This document shows, piece after piece, positions 34,398-44,322 of a stretch of 64,000 bases of DNA. This stretch comes from Pseudoalteromonas sp. 3D05. GTDB taxonomy: Bacteria > Pseudomonadota > Gammaproteobacteria > Enterobacterales > Alteromonadaceae. A model generated the notes under the pieces. The model did not search any database. It saw only the letters and a list, made by a program, of their open reading frames with translations, and was not told the origin of the DNA. Within the stretch, counting starts at the first letter, position 1; every line of letters starts with the position of its first letter. Made by a program: the position numbers and the translations under genes. Where the stretch lies: positions 1 to 64,000 of the forward strand of contig NZ_PDUS01000005.1 of NCBI RefSeq assembly GCF_002723455.1. The letters are read 5' to 3'.

Positions 34398-36243
34398 TTT
34401 TATTGTTATCCTCGCATTCACCATGATCACATGAGTTTAGCTTCGATCTTGCGAGTTTATCTTGATTGAGTACGTGCTTTAAATCTTTCATACGTTGGCG
34501 TACGGCTACGCCATAACTGGCATCATCACCCCACAACTCGGCAAGTTGCAGTACCGCAGCACGGTCGTGATCTCTAAATAATTTACCAGCACGCTCGGCA
34601 TCTTCTTTACTATTACCAAGCAATTGCAATGATTCTATGGCTAAGTTTATAGCTGAGTCGACGGTTTCGCGGTTAAACGCATCTACTTTTAAATTAAGTA
34701 ATTGATATGCATGGCGGCGATCTATGGCGCGCGCCACTATTTTTAATTGGGGGTAGTTTTTATGCGCCAGCTTAATAATTTCAATGGTTTTGTCAGGGTC
34801 ATCAATCGCTACAACCAGCATTTGTGCGGTATGTGCGCCCGCGGCTTCAAGCAGCTCTTGGCGTGCCGCATCACCATAAAATACGGTATTACCAAAGCGG
34901 CGCAGCAGTTCTATTTGACTTGGACTGTGATCAAGTACGGTAATTTCGTAGCCTTGCGCATGTAATAAACGCCCCATTATTTGTCCAAAACGACCGTATC
35001 CGGCAATGATCACATGTTTGGCTGTGCTTATTTGTTCTGGTTTATCAAACTCAGGTGCCGTGCTGTTATAGTTGCGTTTTTGAATTTGCTCATACAGCAT
35101 AAGCAGTAAAGGTGCTATTAGCATGGAAACGGCAACCACAAGGGTAACTAAATTAGTTTGCTCTGGGGTTAAAATACTCAAGGTGGTTGTTACACTAAGC
35201 AGCACAAAGGCAAACTCGCCGCCCTGAGCAAGTGCTAAGGTAAATAGAAGTTGTTGTTTACGGCTAATATTAAAAGCCATTGCCAAAGCAAATAAAATAC
35301 AGGCTTTAATGACAATTAATAACACCACTAATGCAATCACGGTACTGAATTGGTTAAATAGCAATTCAAAATTAATTGATGCGCCAACCGTGATAAAAAA
35401 TAATCCCAGTAATAAGCCTTTAAAGGGCTCTATATCGGCTTCTAACTCGTGTCTAAATTCACTTTCTGCCAATACAACACCGGCTAAAAAAGTACCGAGT
35501 GCGGGCGATAATCCAATACTTTGCATCACTAGCGAAATAGCCACCACTAAAAACAATGCAAAAATAGTGAATATTTCACGCATATGGGTTTGTGCTATGT
35601 ATCTAAATAGTGGTGCCGACACATATTTACCGCCAGCAATGATAGCGGCAATAACAGCAACAGAAACCCCTACTTGCTGCCAAATAGGCCAGCCTGCAAT
35701 GATGGAGTCGTTAATGTCTTTTGAGTTACCTTGTGGTGCAAAAGCGAGTAGCGGAAGTAGCGCTAAAATAGGAATAATCGCAATATCTTGAAATAATAAA
35801 ACCGAAAATGCATCTTGCCCAGCTTCTTGTTTTAGCCAGCCTTTTTCTTCAAGGCTTTGCAGCACAATAGCAGTTGAAGACAGCGCGAGCATTAAACCAA
35901 TAGCTAAAGCCGTTTGCCAATGCATGGCAAAAAACCAATAACAAAAGGCAAAAATAGCCGCTGCACTTAGTACCACCTGTAATCCGCCAAGCCCTAATAT
36001 TGAGTGGCGCAGAGTCCACAAACGCGAAGGTTGCAGTTCAAGGCCAACTAAAAATAACATCATCACAACGCCAAATTCGGCAAAGTGCATTACATCAGTT
36101 TGGTCGCCTACGACACCTAATGCATATGGGCCTATCAAAATGCCTGCAATTAAATAACCTAGCACAGAGCCAAGTCCAAGTCGTTTTGCTATGGGAACTG
36201 CAACAATGGCAGCAGCTAAGTAAATTAACGCTATTTCTAACAC
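34390..36243 (-). CDS. Kef-type K+/H+ antiporter with RCK domain
   Basis: A 617-residue CPA2-family antiporter. The N-terminal half has about twelve membrane helices, with LALSSTAIVLQSLEEKG as in KefB/KefC. A TrkA-N/RCK nucleotide-binding domain follows (about 400-520; GYGRFGQIMGRLL, with FYGDAA). KefB/KefC proteins expel potassium to acidify the cell against electrophiles and are gated by glutathione adducts. No KefF/KefG partner gene is adjacent; a LysR regulator follows instead. The start is GTG with AAGG upstream. Confidence 0.88.
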   Translation of the reverse strand: MLEIALIYLAAAIVAVPIAKRLGLGSVLGYLIAGILIGPYALGVVGDQTDVMHFAEFGVVMMLFLVGLELQPSRLWTLRHSILGLGGLQVVLSAAAIFAFCYWFFAMHWQTALAIGLMLALSSTAIVLQSLEEKGWLKQEAGQDAFSVLLFQDIAIIPILALLPLLAFAPQGNSKDINDSIIAGWPIWQQVGVSVAVIAAIIAGGKYVSAPLFRYIAQTHMREIFTIFALFLVVAISLVMQSIGLSPALGTFLAGVVLAESEFRHELEADIEPFKGLLLGLFFITVGASINFELLFNQFSTVIALVVLLIVIKACILFALAMAFNISRKQQLLFTLALAQGGEFAFVLLSVTTTLSILTPEQTNLVTLVVAVSMLIAPLLLMLYEQIQKRNYNSTAPEFDKPEQISTAKHVIIAGYGRFGQIMGRLLHAQGYEITVLDHSPSQIELLRRFGNTVFYGDAARQELLEAAGAHTAQMLVVAIDDPDKTIEIIKLAHKNYPQLKIVARAIDRRHAYQLLNLKVDAFNRETVDSAINLAIESLQLLGNSKEDAERAGKLFRDHDRAAVLQLAELWGDDASYGVAVRQRMKDLKHVLNQDKLARSKLNSCDHGECEDNNKNA

Positions 36244-36327
36244 GTGCTTACCTTATTAACGTTGAGATAAATAGCATGGCTTAGGTGCGTATAAAATACA
36301 ATGAGTTATGTGGATATATGCTGTTAT

Positions 36328-36360
36328 TTGTTGTGTGCGTTTTAAAAACGCACACAACAA
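36328..36360. terminator. Perfect 16-base inverted repeat after the PKD gene
   Basis: TTGTTGTGTGCGTTTT (36328-36343) and AAAACGCACACAACAA (36345-36360) are separated by one base. The hairpin lies three bases past the stop of the minus-strand PKD gene and before the antiporter gene. It lacks a downstream U-run beyond its own loop. Confidence 0.7.
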
Positions 36361-36362
36361 GG

Positions 36363-38762
36363 CTAAATATTACATATGTTTATAATAGCTGATCTTGGAT
36401 CGTCAGACGCTGAATAAAAAATAGTAATAGGCCAATTATAAGTGTTCTCAACGTTGCTTTCGGTTACCGTCACCTCAAATTTAGCAGTTGCTGGTAGGTC
36501 TATAAGCAGTTCGCTATCTAGGTAGGTGCTTCCTGATTTTTGCAAAACGAGTGCCTGAGTTTGGTTAAATTGATATTCAAAACGTGCAGAGGCTAGCAGT
36601 GTTTCGGTCATGTTAAAGTTTACGTTAATGGTATCTGGCCCGGTAAACTCAGGACATACAAATACGGTAACCTCCACGCTTTGAAATACGGGTAAACTGT
36701 TTTGTTCTAAGTCTATCGTAAAGTTATTTTGGGTAATTGCGGGAGAGTTATAGATGGCATTAGCAAGGCGCGGATCGTTGCTGGTTATAGTAATGTTTTC
36801 ACCTTCAGCTAAGTTAAGTGTTTCGTTAAACTGACCTGCGCTATTTGTGGTGTACGGCACATTGTTAATTGTGAGTTTGGCATTACTAATTGCGGTTCGT
36901 TGCACGTTGGTAATTTGCCCTTTTATGTTGCCCGTTATTTGCGATGAATTAGTAGCTGTAACCGAAAACTGAGTAATGGCTTGGTAGTTGTCAGCATCAG
37001 TTACCGTGAAAGTTAAGATATAGTTACCAGTTAGATCGGGTGTTAATTCGGTTACGTTTTGGTTGGTGCTACTTAAACTAGCAGATGAACCTGCTGGTAT
37101 AGAGAGCTCCCATTCATAGCTAAGCGCGGTGCCCTCTGGATCATAGCTTTGGCTAGCATCAAAGTTAACGGTGCTACCAACGGTGCTGTAGCGAGCTTTA
37201 TCACCGGTATGCATAATAACGGGCTTGGCGTTTTGTGTAACATTAATAGTGAGTGTTTGTGTGTCTGAAAACTGCTCACCATCATTGGTTTTAAGTGAAA
37301 CAACAACTTGCCCTTCTGCTGGCGCGCTAAGCGTGGGGGCTGAGCTACTTGTACTGCTTAATACCGCTTGATTTGACGACGAAACTATTTCCCAATGGTA
37401 ACTTAAAACTGCGCCTTCGGGGTCGTAACTGGCTGAGGCATCTAAACTAACTTGCTGATTAACACTAATTGAAGACTTGTAACTTACTAGAGTAACTGGT
37501 TTTTTATTATCCTTTGTATGCAGCACCGAAGTTACTTGTGGTGAGCTGAGTTCACCGTCAGATACAACTAGGGTAACAACGTAATCGCCTTCAACATCAG
37601 CAGTAAACGAAGGGGTAGCCGATGTGCTTTGCTGTAATTGCGCTGTGCTACTTTCAGGTTTTGCTTGCAGTTGCCAGTTGTAAATTAGAGAGTCGCTATC
37701 GGGGTCGCTACATTGCAGGCATTGTAGGGTAGTTAATGTATTTAAGGTTATATCTGTTTGCTCTGCAAGTACGGCAATAGGCGCTTTGTTTTCGGTGGTA
37801 ACGCTTAAGGTTACTTGCGCGGTATCACTTAGATTACCTTCATCGGTTACGCTTAGGGAGATTGTGTATTCACCCAATTCATTCGATGCAAAGCCTGCAT
37901 TTTTGGCAATTGCATTCGATAAGCTTGGGTCGCTGTTCTCAGGCTTAGAGGTTATTGCCCATTGATAACTTAGCGTGCCGTTTGCATCTGGATCGGTACT
38001 TTGTTCACCATTTAATGTTACGAGTTGGTTGGGTGAAAGTGTACTGTTTTGAACTGAAATAACAGCGTTTGGCGCAGAATTTACAGCAAGCTGCTCACTT
38101 TTTATAAGTACGTTACTGCTGGCAGTATCGCCAACTGAGTTAGTAATAGTTAATTTAACGCTATATTCGCCTACTTTATCAGCAATAAATTGGCTGTTAA
38201 CGCGGGTGCTATTTTCAAGTTGTGCAGCGCTTGATGTCGGTTTGTTAGTAAGTTGCCATTGGTAGCTATTAATTACCGCATTAGTAGCGGTGCTTTGTGC
38301 TGCTGTTAATTTAACTACATCACCTTGTTTTACGGTTTGTGTGCTGCCTGCGTTTGCAATGAGCTGTGCGTTTGAGGTAACGGTAATTTGTTTGCTTACT
38401 ACCGAGCTTGAAATTTTGCCGTCGTTCACAATCAGCTTTAAGGTGTAATTTTGCGTTTGTGCTACCGAAAAGGTCACAGTGCGTTGGTTGTTGGTATTAA
38501 GCGATATGTTTTGTTGCTCGTCTGCGCTAAGGAGTTGCCACTGGTATGTGAGTGTATCGCCGTCAGGATCGCTACTATTTGCAGCACTAAAAGTAATGGG
38601 TGTATTGGCTTTATATTCTGATTGTTCACTGCTAATAACAGCCACTGGTTGTGCATTTGTGCTAACTGGGGGAGTGACTTGCTTAGTTTCAGAGCTGCCT
38701 GAACCACCACACCCGAGAAGTGTGAGTAAAGTGGGTAATATAATTAAAAGTATCCGTTTCAT
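36363..38762 (-). CDS. Lipoprotein with six PKD-like domains
   Basis: A 799-residue lipoprotein (lipobox LLGC, Cys18). Six immunoglobulin-like PKD/REJ repeats of about 90 residues follow, each with a D-P-[DE]-G-type turn and a YxW strand (SSDPDGDTLTYQW in the first, SYDPEGTALSYEW in the last). Repeat 2 has lost the turn. Residues about 605-690 look like a carboxypeptidase-regulatory domain (ITGNIKGQITNVQRTAISNA), and the last 100 residues form another beta domain. Such proteins work in surface contact or matrix binding. It is a single gene with an AAGGAT ribosome site. Confidence 0.8.
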   Translation of the reverse strand: MKRILLIILPTLLTLLGCGGSGSSETKQVTPPVSTNAQPVAVISSEQSEYKANTPITFSAANSSDPDGDTLTYQWQLLSADEQQNISLNTNNQRTVTFSVAQTQNYTLKLIVNDGKISSSVVSKQITVTSNAQLIANAGSTQTVKQGDVVKLTAAQSTATNAVINSYQWQLTNKPTSSAAQLENSTRVNSQFIADKVGEYSVKLTITNSVGDTASSNVLIKSEQLAVNSAPNAVISVQNSTLSPNQLVTLNGEQSTDPDANGTLSYQWAITSKPENSDPSLSNAIAKNAGFASNELGEYTISLSVTDEGNLSDTAQVTLSVTTENKAPIAVLAEQTDITLNTLTTLQCLQCSDPDSDSLIYNWQLQAKPESSTAQLQQSTSATPSFTADVEGDYVVTLVVSDGELSSPQVTSVLHTKDNKKPVTLVSYKSSISVNQQVSLDASASYDPEGAVLSYHWEIVSSSNQAVLSSTSSSAPTLSAPAEGQVVVSLKTNDGEQFSDTQTLTINVTQNAKPVIMHTGDKARYSTVGSTVNFDASQSYDPEGTALSYEWELSIPAGSSASLSSTNQNVTELTPDLTGNYILTFTVTDADNYQAITQFSVTATNSSQITGNIKGQITNVQRTAISNAKLTINNVPYTTNSAGQFNETLNLAEGENITITSNDPRLANAIYNSPAITQNNFTIDLEQNSLPVFQSVEVTVFVCPEFTGPDTINVNFNMTETLLASARFEYQFNQTQALVLQKSGSTYLDSELLIDLPATAKFEVTVTESNVENTYNWPITIFYSASDDPRSAIINICNI

Positions 38763-38996
38763 ATTAATATCCTTATAAAATTGATATTAATATGTACCTA
38801 AAAAATAAATAAAGCAAAAAAAAACAAAGTTTTTTTCGCTCTTTAGTGATTTGGTTTTTAGTTACTGATTTAGTTAAGTAAACGCGCTTATTGCGTGTAA
38901 AAAATCAACCGAAAATCCACTTAAGTGAACGCATTACTGTTATGGTATCGTTTATATATCGAGCCATATTTTTATTACAGGAATAATCTTTTCTTT

Positions 38997-39653
38997 ATGA
39001 TTTCGCTAAATAAAGTGTTTTTTACTCGCCAGGATGGTGGCTTGAAACGACAAATAATTAATGACTTATCGTTAACTATCTTGCCTGCGGCGCATATTGC
39101 CTTACTAGGTGATAGTGGCTCGGGTAAAACAACATTATTAAATTTATTAGCCGGTTTATTGTCTCCAGATGCTGGAACTATTACGGTTAATGAGCAAAAA
39201 ATTAGTGAATTGAGTGCTAATGAGCTTGCGCTTTATCGGCGTAAAATAGGTATTATTTTTCAGCATTACCAATTACTCAGCCCATTAAATGTAAAAGACA
39301 ACATGTGCTTTCAAGCAAGGCTTAATGGGTTATCGCCTAGCGACGATGAAGTAAATACGATGGCTAAAAAACTGGGGTTAGAAGGCAAGCTTACAGCAAT
39401 GCCTGAGCAACTCTCTGGTGGGGAGCAGCAACGGGTGGGCATAGGTCGTGCGCTATTAAATAAGCCTAGGCTATTATTGGCTGATGAACCTACGGGTAAC
39501 CTTGATGCCGCTCGCTCACTCGATATCGTTACGCTATTAAAAAGCCTGTGCGAAGAGCAACAAATAATACTTATTATGGTCACTCATAGTCAGCGATTGG
39601 CTAATCAATTTACTACGCAATTGTTTTTAAAAGATGGCCAAATTAATGGCTGA
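38997..39653 (+). CDS. ABC transporter ATPase, YbbA/LolD type
   Basis: A 218-residue ATPase with Walker [10 protein letters not shown], signature [16 protein letters not shown], Walker [13 protein letters not shown] and a switch His in VTHSQ. I start it at ATG 38997; a frame from 38925 adds 24 residues with no similarity. It overlaps the permease gene by eight bases. Together with the next two genes it forms a YbbAP/AttEFGH-like ABC system. Confidence 0.88.
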   Translation: MISLNKVFFTRQDGGLKRQIINDLSLTILPAAHIALLGDSGSGKTTLLNLLAGLLSPDAGTITVNEQKISELSANELALYRRKIGIIFQHYQLLSPLNVKDNMCFQARLNGLSPSDDEVNTMAKKLGLEGKLTAMPEQLSGGEQQRVGIGRALLNKPRLLLADEPTGNLDAARSLDIVTLLKSLCEEQQIILIMVTHSQRLANQFTTQLFLKDGQING

Positions 39654-42075
39654 GCTTAAACTTATATTAATAACGTATATGCAGTTTTATCGCCGTCATG
39701 TAGGGCTATTATTACTGTTTTTCATTGGTTTTAGTTTAGGCGCGGCGCTACTTACTGCAATACAGGGATTAAATTTAGAGGCCGGTAAGCGCTATCAACA
39801 AACCACAGCACTAATTGCAAACCCAGTGACGCATTTTATACGCCCTGTGCTAGGTGAAAACAGGTTGCCCAATAGTTTGTGGTCGCGCATTCGAGCGGCT
39901 GGCTTTACGCAGGTTCAACCCGTTTTAGAAGGCGTAATTGAAGCCGATAAGCAGCAAAAACTCGTGCTTAGAGGTGTCAATTTATTACAGTGGCTTACAC
40001 AAAATACCAGTGGCTCAGCATCAACAACCAACAATAGTTACTCTGGGTTTGAACAGTTACTAAATACTGTTTATATCGATCCTAAATTAATGCAGCGGCT
40101 AAATTTAAAAAACAGCCGTATTAATATAAACATGGGCGATGCCACTGTTACTTTAGCGGTAAGCGAATTACAAGGTTTAGGCATGACCATGCTGGCGGAT
40201 ATTAGCCTTGCCGACAAATTACTGCGCGCAAATGGGGTGATCAGTTACTTTGAAGTAAGTGGCTTAAATAACAAACAAGCAGCCCAGTTAAACGTATTGT
40301 TAGGCGATCAAGCACGCCTTGAAGCTGCGCAAGAGCAAGCTTTTGACGCGCTATCGGAGGCGTTTTTCTTTAATTTACAAGCGCTGGCATTGTTGGGTTA
40401 TGTGGTGGGTGCATTTTTAAGTTTTAATGCAATTAAGCTGGCGTACAATGCGCGTGCTCACTTGCAGCAGCAAATGTGGGTGCTGGGTTGTCAACGGTCG
40501 GCGTTAATTAAAGCGCTGGTTATTGAATTAACGGTACTTAGTTTTTTTGCTGCGTTATTAGGTGCGTTATTAGGCGCGGCACTGGCAAACACCTTAGTTA
40601 TGGATGTATCGGCGACTCTTCGAGGGCTTTACCAGCTAGATAGAAGCTTTGTAGTAAATCTTGATAGCAGCATGATTGCTAGCGGCTTTACACTTAATGT
40701 TGTTGTTTTGTTGGGGTTTTTGGCCAGCCAATCGGCTCGATTAAGTACTTTTTTTGCGCGTATTAAATGGCTAATGTTTTCGTTAGCTATTTTTGCAGCT
40801 AGCTACTTATCATTAACTGCAAATACTAAAATAAGTGCCTTATTGCTGTGTGTTTGTGTGCTACTGCTCTTTTTTGTGGTTACGCCCCCGGTAGTTAAAG
40901 CCGTATTTAAGCTGCCATGGCCCACACAAAACCCGATTATTCAGTGGTTAAAAGCCGACAGCATAGTGCAATTACCTGCATTATTGAGCTCAGCACTCGC
41001 TATTTTAATGGCGATGGGTGCCGCTGTAGGCATGCAAATTATGGTTGGCAGTTTTAGCGACACCTTAGATACACACCTTGAAAAGCGCCTAAGCGCTGAT
41101 TTGTACGTAAGGCCCGATCAAAACATTCAAGCCTTAGGAACCAAACTGACTGAACTCCCAGAAGTTGAAAAGGTAGGCGTATATTGGTCAGCTAACAGTG
41201 AGCTTAAAACACCTAAAAATACGATAGCTGTTGATGTTATGGCATTTGGTGCAACGGCCAGCTACAACCAACACCTTACTTTGTTAAACAATAAAGCACC
41301 TACATCTACAGTATTTGAAAAAAACAAAAACGGGGTTGTAGGTTGTTTAGTGAACGAACCCGCCTTGCTGCAGTATTCGCTTACAGTCGGTGATGTAATA
41401 ACCCTAAAACAGCATATTAATACACTAACGTGCCAAGTACGCGCTGCCTATTTTGATTACGGCGAGCAAGGGTTAAATGTGGTAGTCACTACAACAGCAT
41501 TATTGGATAGTGGCTTAAACTACACCGAGTATGGTTTATCGCTTTGGTTAAAGCCCAATAGTGACGTTGACGCCATAGCCGAATATATTCAAAAACAGCA
41601 CCAATTAGATAGCCAACAAGTCATTGCTAATCAGCAGTTTAAGCGCTTTGCAAAACAGCTATTTGGTAAAACTTTTTATGTTACTCAGGCGCTTAATATA
41701 TTTATTATGCTGATTGCATTATTTGGCATGTGGGTAAGCTTTTTAACTTTAGGGCGCGGGCAATTACAGCCCATGGCGGTATTGCAAACGCTGGGTGTCA
41801 CCCAACAGCAATTATTGGGTGCAAAAATATTGCAAGCCGCACTTATTATTTTAACCACATTGTTATTAGCTATACCACTGGGGCTTAGCCTTGGGTGGGT
41901 ATTATTAACTTACGTAATGCCAATTGCCTTTGGTTGGACCATGGCTATGGCAGTTAACTGGCTGCAATTAGGTGGTTTTACTGTGCTTATATTTATTTTA
42001 GCCTTATTTGTGAGTGCGTTACCGCTAATAAAATTAACGCGAAGCGCCGTTGCCGATAATGTTGCCAAGCTATAG
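39646..42075 (+). CDS. FtsX-like ABC permease, YbbP/AttFG type
   Basis: A permease of about 809 residues with FtsX blocks at about 240-400 and 690-805, a middle pair of helices, and extracytoplasmic domains between. The size matches YbbP-type double permeases. The start ATG 39646 overlaps the ATPase stop; another ATG at 39634 is possible. A lipocalin-like lipoprotein gene follows seven bases after the stop. Such systems are thought to move or release lipophilic molecules at the membrane, but the substrate here is unknown. Confidence 0.85.
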   Translation: MAELKLILITYMQFYRRHVGLLLLFFIGFSLGAALLTAIQGLNLEAGKRYQQTTALIANPVTHFIRPVLGENRLPNSLWSRIRAAGFTQVQPVLEGVIEADKQQKLVLRGVNLLQWLTQNTSGSASTTNNSYSGFEQLLNTVYIDPKLMQRLNLKNSRININMGDATVTLAVSELQGLGMTMLADISLADKLLRANGVISYFEVSGLNNKQAAQLNVLLGDQARLEAAQEQAFDALSEAFFFNLQALALLGYVVGAFLSFNAIKLAYNARAHLQQQMWVLGCQRSALIKALVIELTVLSFFAALLGALLGAALANTLVMDVSATLRGLYQLDRSFVVNLDSSMIASGFTLNVVVLLGFLASQSARLSTFFARIKWLMFSLAIFAASYLSLTANTKISALLLCVCVLLLFFVVTPPVVKAVFKLPWPTQNPIIQWLKADSIVQLPALLSSALAILMAMGAAVGMQIMVGSFSDTLDTHLEKRLSADLYVRPDQNIQALGTKLTELPEVEKVGVYWSANSELKTPKNTIAVDVMAFGATASYNQHLTLLNNKAPTSTVFEKNKNGVVGCLVNEPALLQYSLTVGDVITLKQHINTLTCQVRAAYFDYGEQGLNVVVTTTALLDSGLNYTEYGLSLWLKPNSDVDAIAEYIQKQHQLDSQQVIANQQFKRFAKQLFGKTFYVTQALNIFIMLIALFGMWVSFLTLGRGQLQPMAVLQTLGVTQQQLLGAKILQAALIILTTLLLAIPLGLSLGWVLLTYVMPIAFGWTMAMAVNWLQLGGFTVLIFILALFVSALPLIKLTRSAVADNVAKL

Positions 42076-42082
42076 GACTTAC

Positions 42083-43165
42083 ATGAATAGACTAAAAGCA
42101 GCCGTTACCTTTATTTTTATTGGCGTATTAAGCGCGTGCCAGCCAGAAGTAGAGCAAATAAGTAAAAATAAACAAATGCATAGCGGATTTGCACAGCAAT
42201 TTGGTGAACCTGTAAATAAACACCAAGGGCTGAGCTTTCCACGCGATCATGGGGCGCATCATCAACAAGGAATTGAATGGTGGTACGTTACTGCTAATTT
42301 AAAGGCAGATAATGGCGACACCTTTGGTGTGCAATGGACTTTATTTAGACTCTCTGTCGATGAGCAAGGCTCACAAACAGAACCATCACCTTGGTGGAAT
42401 GGGCAACTATATTTCGCTCACTTTGCAATACAAACCGATAACCAACATCAGGCGTTCGAGAAATATGGCCGCTCGGGACAAGTAAAGATAACAGCGCAGC
42501 CATTTGAGGCTCGCCTAGATGATTGGCAGCTAGCAAGTAAAGAGGCAACATTTTTACCGCTTAGCTTAAAGGCGCAGCAGGAAAATTACAGCGCTAATCT
42601 GGTGCTGGCTAATAGCCCGCTTGTAAAGCATGGCGAGCAAGGTTATAGCCAAAAAACCCACCAAGGGCATGCGTCTTATTACTACAGCTACCCGTTTTTA
42701 CAAGCCAAAGGCGACATCACATTTGCGGGTAAAACTTTTAAAGTAACTGGAGATGCTTGGTTAGACAGAGAGTGGTCTTCGGCGCTAATCGATCCAACCC
42801 AAAATGGTTGGGACTGGTTTAGCATTCAGGCTGATGATCCCGCTTTAGGTGGCTTGATGGCGTTTTGTATTCGTAATAGTCAGCAAGAGTATGATTATTG
42901 CAGTGCATCACATATTACCCGTACTGGGCAGGTACGTGCCATTGCCAATCAAGAGGTGAGTCTACAAGTATTAAAAACACACGAGCTTGCAACGAAGACC
43001 TACCCAACTAAGTGGGCGCTCAACATAAAAGGGTTTGAATCTATTATAATTGATGCACGTAATCCTGATTCACGTAATCAATTAAGTATCCCGTATTGGG
43101 AAGGGCGTATTAAAACCCACGGTGGATTTGAAGGGAAAGGGTATGCAGAATTGGTGGGCTATTAA
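42083..43165 (+). CDS. AttH/CrtC-type lipocalin-like lipoprotein
   Basis: A 360-residue lipoprotein (lipobox LSAC, Cys19). It has the double lipocalin-like fold of the AttH/CrtC family, with the opening motif GIEWWYVTANL and the later DAWLDREWSSAL. CrtC members are carotenoid hydratases, but no carotenoid genes are nearby. The gene order ATPase-permease-AttH matches the att system of Agrobacterium and related loci in Vibrio, where AttH is thought to bind a lipid delivered by the ABC system. The start is ATG 42083; a longer frame begins inside the permease gene. Confidence 0.85.
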   Translation: MNRLKAAVTFIFIGVLSACQPEVEQISKNKQMHSGFAQQFGEPVNKHQGLSFPRDHGAHHQQGIEWWYVTANLKADNGDTFGVQWTLFRLSVDEQGSQTEPSPWWNGQLYFAHFAIQTDNQHQAFEKYGRSGQVKITAQPFEARLDDWQLASKEATFLPLSLKAQQENYSANLVLANSPLVKHGEQGYSQKTHQGHASYYYSYPFLQAKGDITFAGKTFKVTGDAWLDREWSSALIDPTQNGWDWFSIQADDPALGGLMAFCIRNSQQEYDYCSASHITRTGQVRAIANQEVSLQVLKTHELATKTYPTKWALNIKGFESIIIDARNPDSRNQLSIPYWEGRIKTHGGFEGKGYAELVGY

Positions 43166-43179
43166 CAGCCTACCAATTC
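43148..43179. terminator. Hairpin spanning the attH-like stop codon
   Basis: GAATTGGTGGGCT (43148-43160) pairs with AGCCTACCAATTC (43167-43179), with one G-U pair. The TAA stop lies in the six-base loop. No T-run follows, so it may be a 3-prime end stabiliser rather than a strong terminator. Confidence 0.5.
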
Positions 43180-43241
43180 GCGTAGAGAGTGCTGCTGAAG
43201 GTTGGCTTGTTCGCTAACATTCAGTTTCGTTAACCTGTTAT

Positions 43242-44132
43242 TTAATTAAGTTTTACTGGGCCATTAATATTGTCGATACTCAAATCGCCAGATCCATCAT
43301 CGATAATGGTCAGGCCTTTAGCATGATTAACGCGAATGCTGCCTGAGCCATCTTCAATAGTGACTAAGCCATTAATATGCTCGACATATATATCACCAGA
43401 GCCGTCTTCAATCGTTAAATAATTACCTAAACGTTCGGCATTGATGCTGCCAGAATTATCATCAATCTCTACGCTACCAGTAATATCAGTTAAGCTTAAA
43501 TCGCCTGAGCCGTCTTCAATGTCCATCATGCCAGCAACATTTTTTGCGGTGATACTGCCTGAGCCATCACTTATCTCGATATTTCCAGTAATGTTTTGTA
43601 AGTAGATATCGCCTGAGCCATCATCTATTTCGAGGTCATGGCCTTGTTCTATATTGATACTGCCTGAGCCATCATCGATGTCCATATTGCCCAGCACACC
43701 ATTAATATCAATATCACCAGAGCCATCTTCAATATCAAGGTTAAATGAATTTGGTACAGTCACAACTAAATCGATACTTGGAGAGCTGCCTTGGTAAACG
43801 ACCATGCCCGATGCACTCTCATTTTTGGCAACAAGGACTGCTTTGTCGCCCTTTTGCTCAAGTGTTAAGATATAAGGGTCATCTGCTTTTGCAGTGTAAA
43901 TGGTTGCATCAACAGTGATTTCAGTGGCGGTGTTTGAGCCTATTACTTTGAGTGAGCCGGCTTCTGCTTCAATATCGAGTTGTTGTAATTGAGCCGCTGA
44001 TAAAGAAAGTTGTTGCTGTTGTTCTATATTGGCACTTGCCGTAGAAATATGAACAACACAGCCGCTCATCAAAAGAAGGCTTGTTGCAATAGGAAGTGCT
44101 TTAGTGAGTAAAGAGAGTGATTTATTCATCAT
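43242..44132 (-). CDS. DGSG-repeat lipoprotein (DUF4097-like)
   Basis: A 296-residue lipoprotein (lipobox LMSGC, Cys25). Residues about 130-296 are nine tandem repeats of about 18 residues, each with a DGSG core (one reads DNSG) at residues 136, 154, 171, 189, 207, 225, 243, 261 and 279. The residue after the core alternates strictly D, S, D, S through all nine copies. This suggests a right-handed beta-helix or stacked-strand structure with a 36-residue super-repeat and acidic turns able to bind calcium. It resembles DUF4097-type putative adhesins. It is a single gene, convergent with the attH-like operon, and no function is known. Confidence 0.8.
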   Translation of the reverse strand: MMNKSLSLLTKALPIATSLLLMSGCVVHISTASANIEQQQQLSLSAAQLQQLDIEAEAGSLKVIGSNTATEITVDATIYTAKADDPYILTLEQKGDKAVLVAKNESASGMVVYQGSSPSIDLVVTVPNSFNLDIEDGSGDIDINGVLGNMDIDDGSGSINIEQGHDLEIDDGSGDIYLQNITGNIEISDGSGSITAKNVAGMMDIEDGSGDLSLTDITGSVEIDDNSGSINAERLGNYLTIEDGSGDIYVEHINGLVTIEDGSGSIRVNHAKGLTIIDDGSGDLSIDNINGPVKLN

Positions 44133-44220
44133 TGTTAGTATGCTCGTTTTTTATTTAGATTAACTGCTTAGGTTTCTAAAAGCAAAAACAAAGCCAATAT
44201 TTAACATACTGTTTTATAAG

Positions 44221-44240
44221 AAACTAATTTATATTAGTTT
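44221..44240. repeat. AT-rich inverted repeat
   Basis: AAACTAAT-TTAT-ATTAGTTT is a perfect 8-base stem in the gap between the DGSG lipoprotein and DUF4198 genes. It could be an operator for the lipoprotein gene (81 bases upstream of it). Prediction only. Confidence 0.35.
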
Positions 44241-44286
44241 AAATAATCCAATACGCATTTAGCGCGCAGTACTAAAAAGTAGTGAA

Positions 44287-44309
44287 AGTGGCTAACATTG
44301 TTAACCACT
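44287..44309 (-). terminator. Terminator-like hairpin after the DUF4198 gene
   Basis: AGTGGCTAACA (44287-44297) pairs with TGTTAACCACT (44299-44309), with one mismatch. On the minus strand a U-rich stretch follows. It would end the PepSY-DUF2271-DUF4198 transcript. Confidence 0.5.
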
Positions 44310-44322
44310 CTATAAAAGCCGA

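Noticed and set aside
35309-35791. 160-codon open frame on the plus strand
   Set aside because: Antisense to the Kef-type antiporter membrane domain; composition (Asn, Ser, Thr-rich) is that of an antisense shadow.
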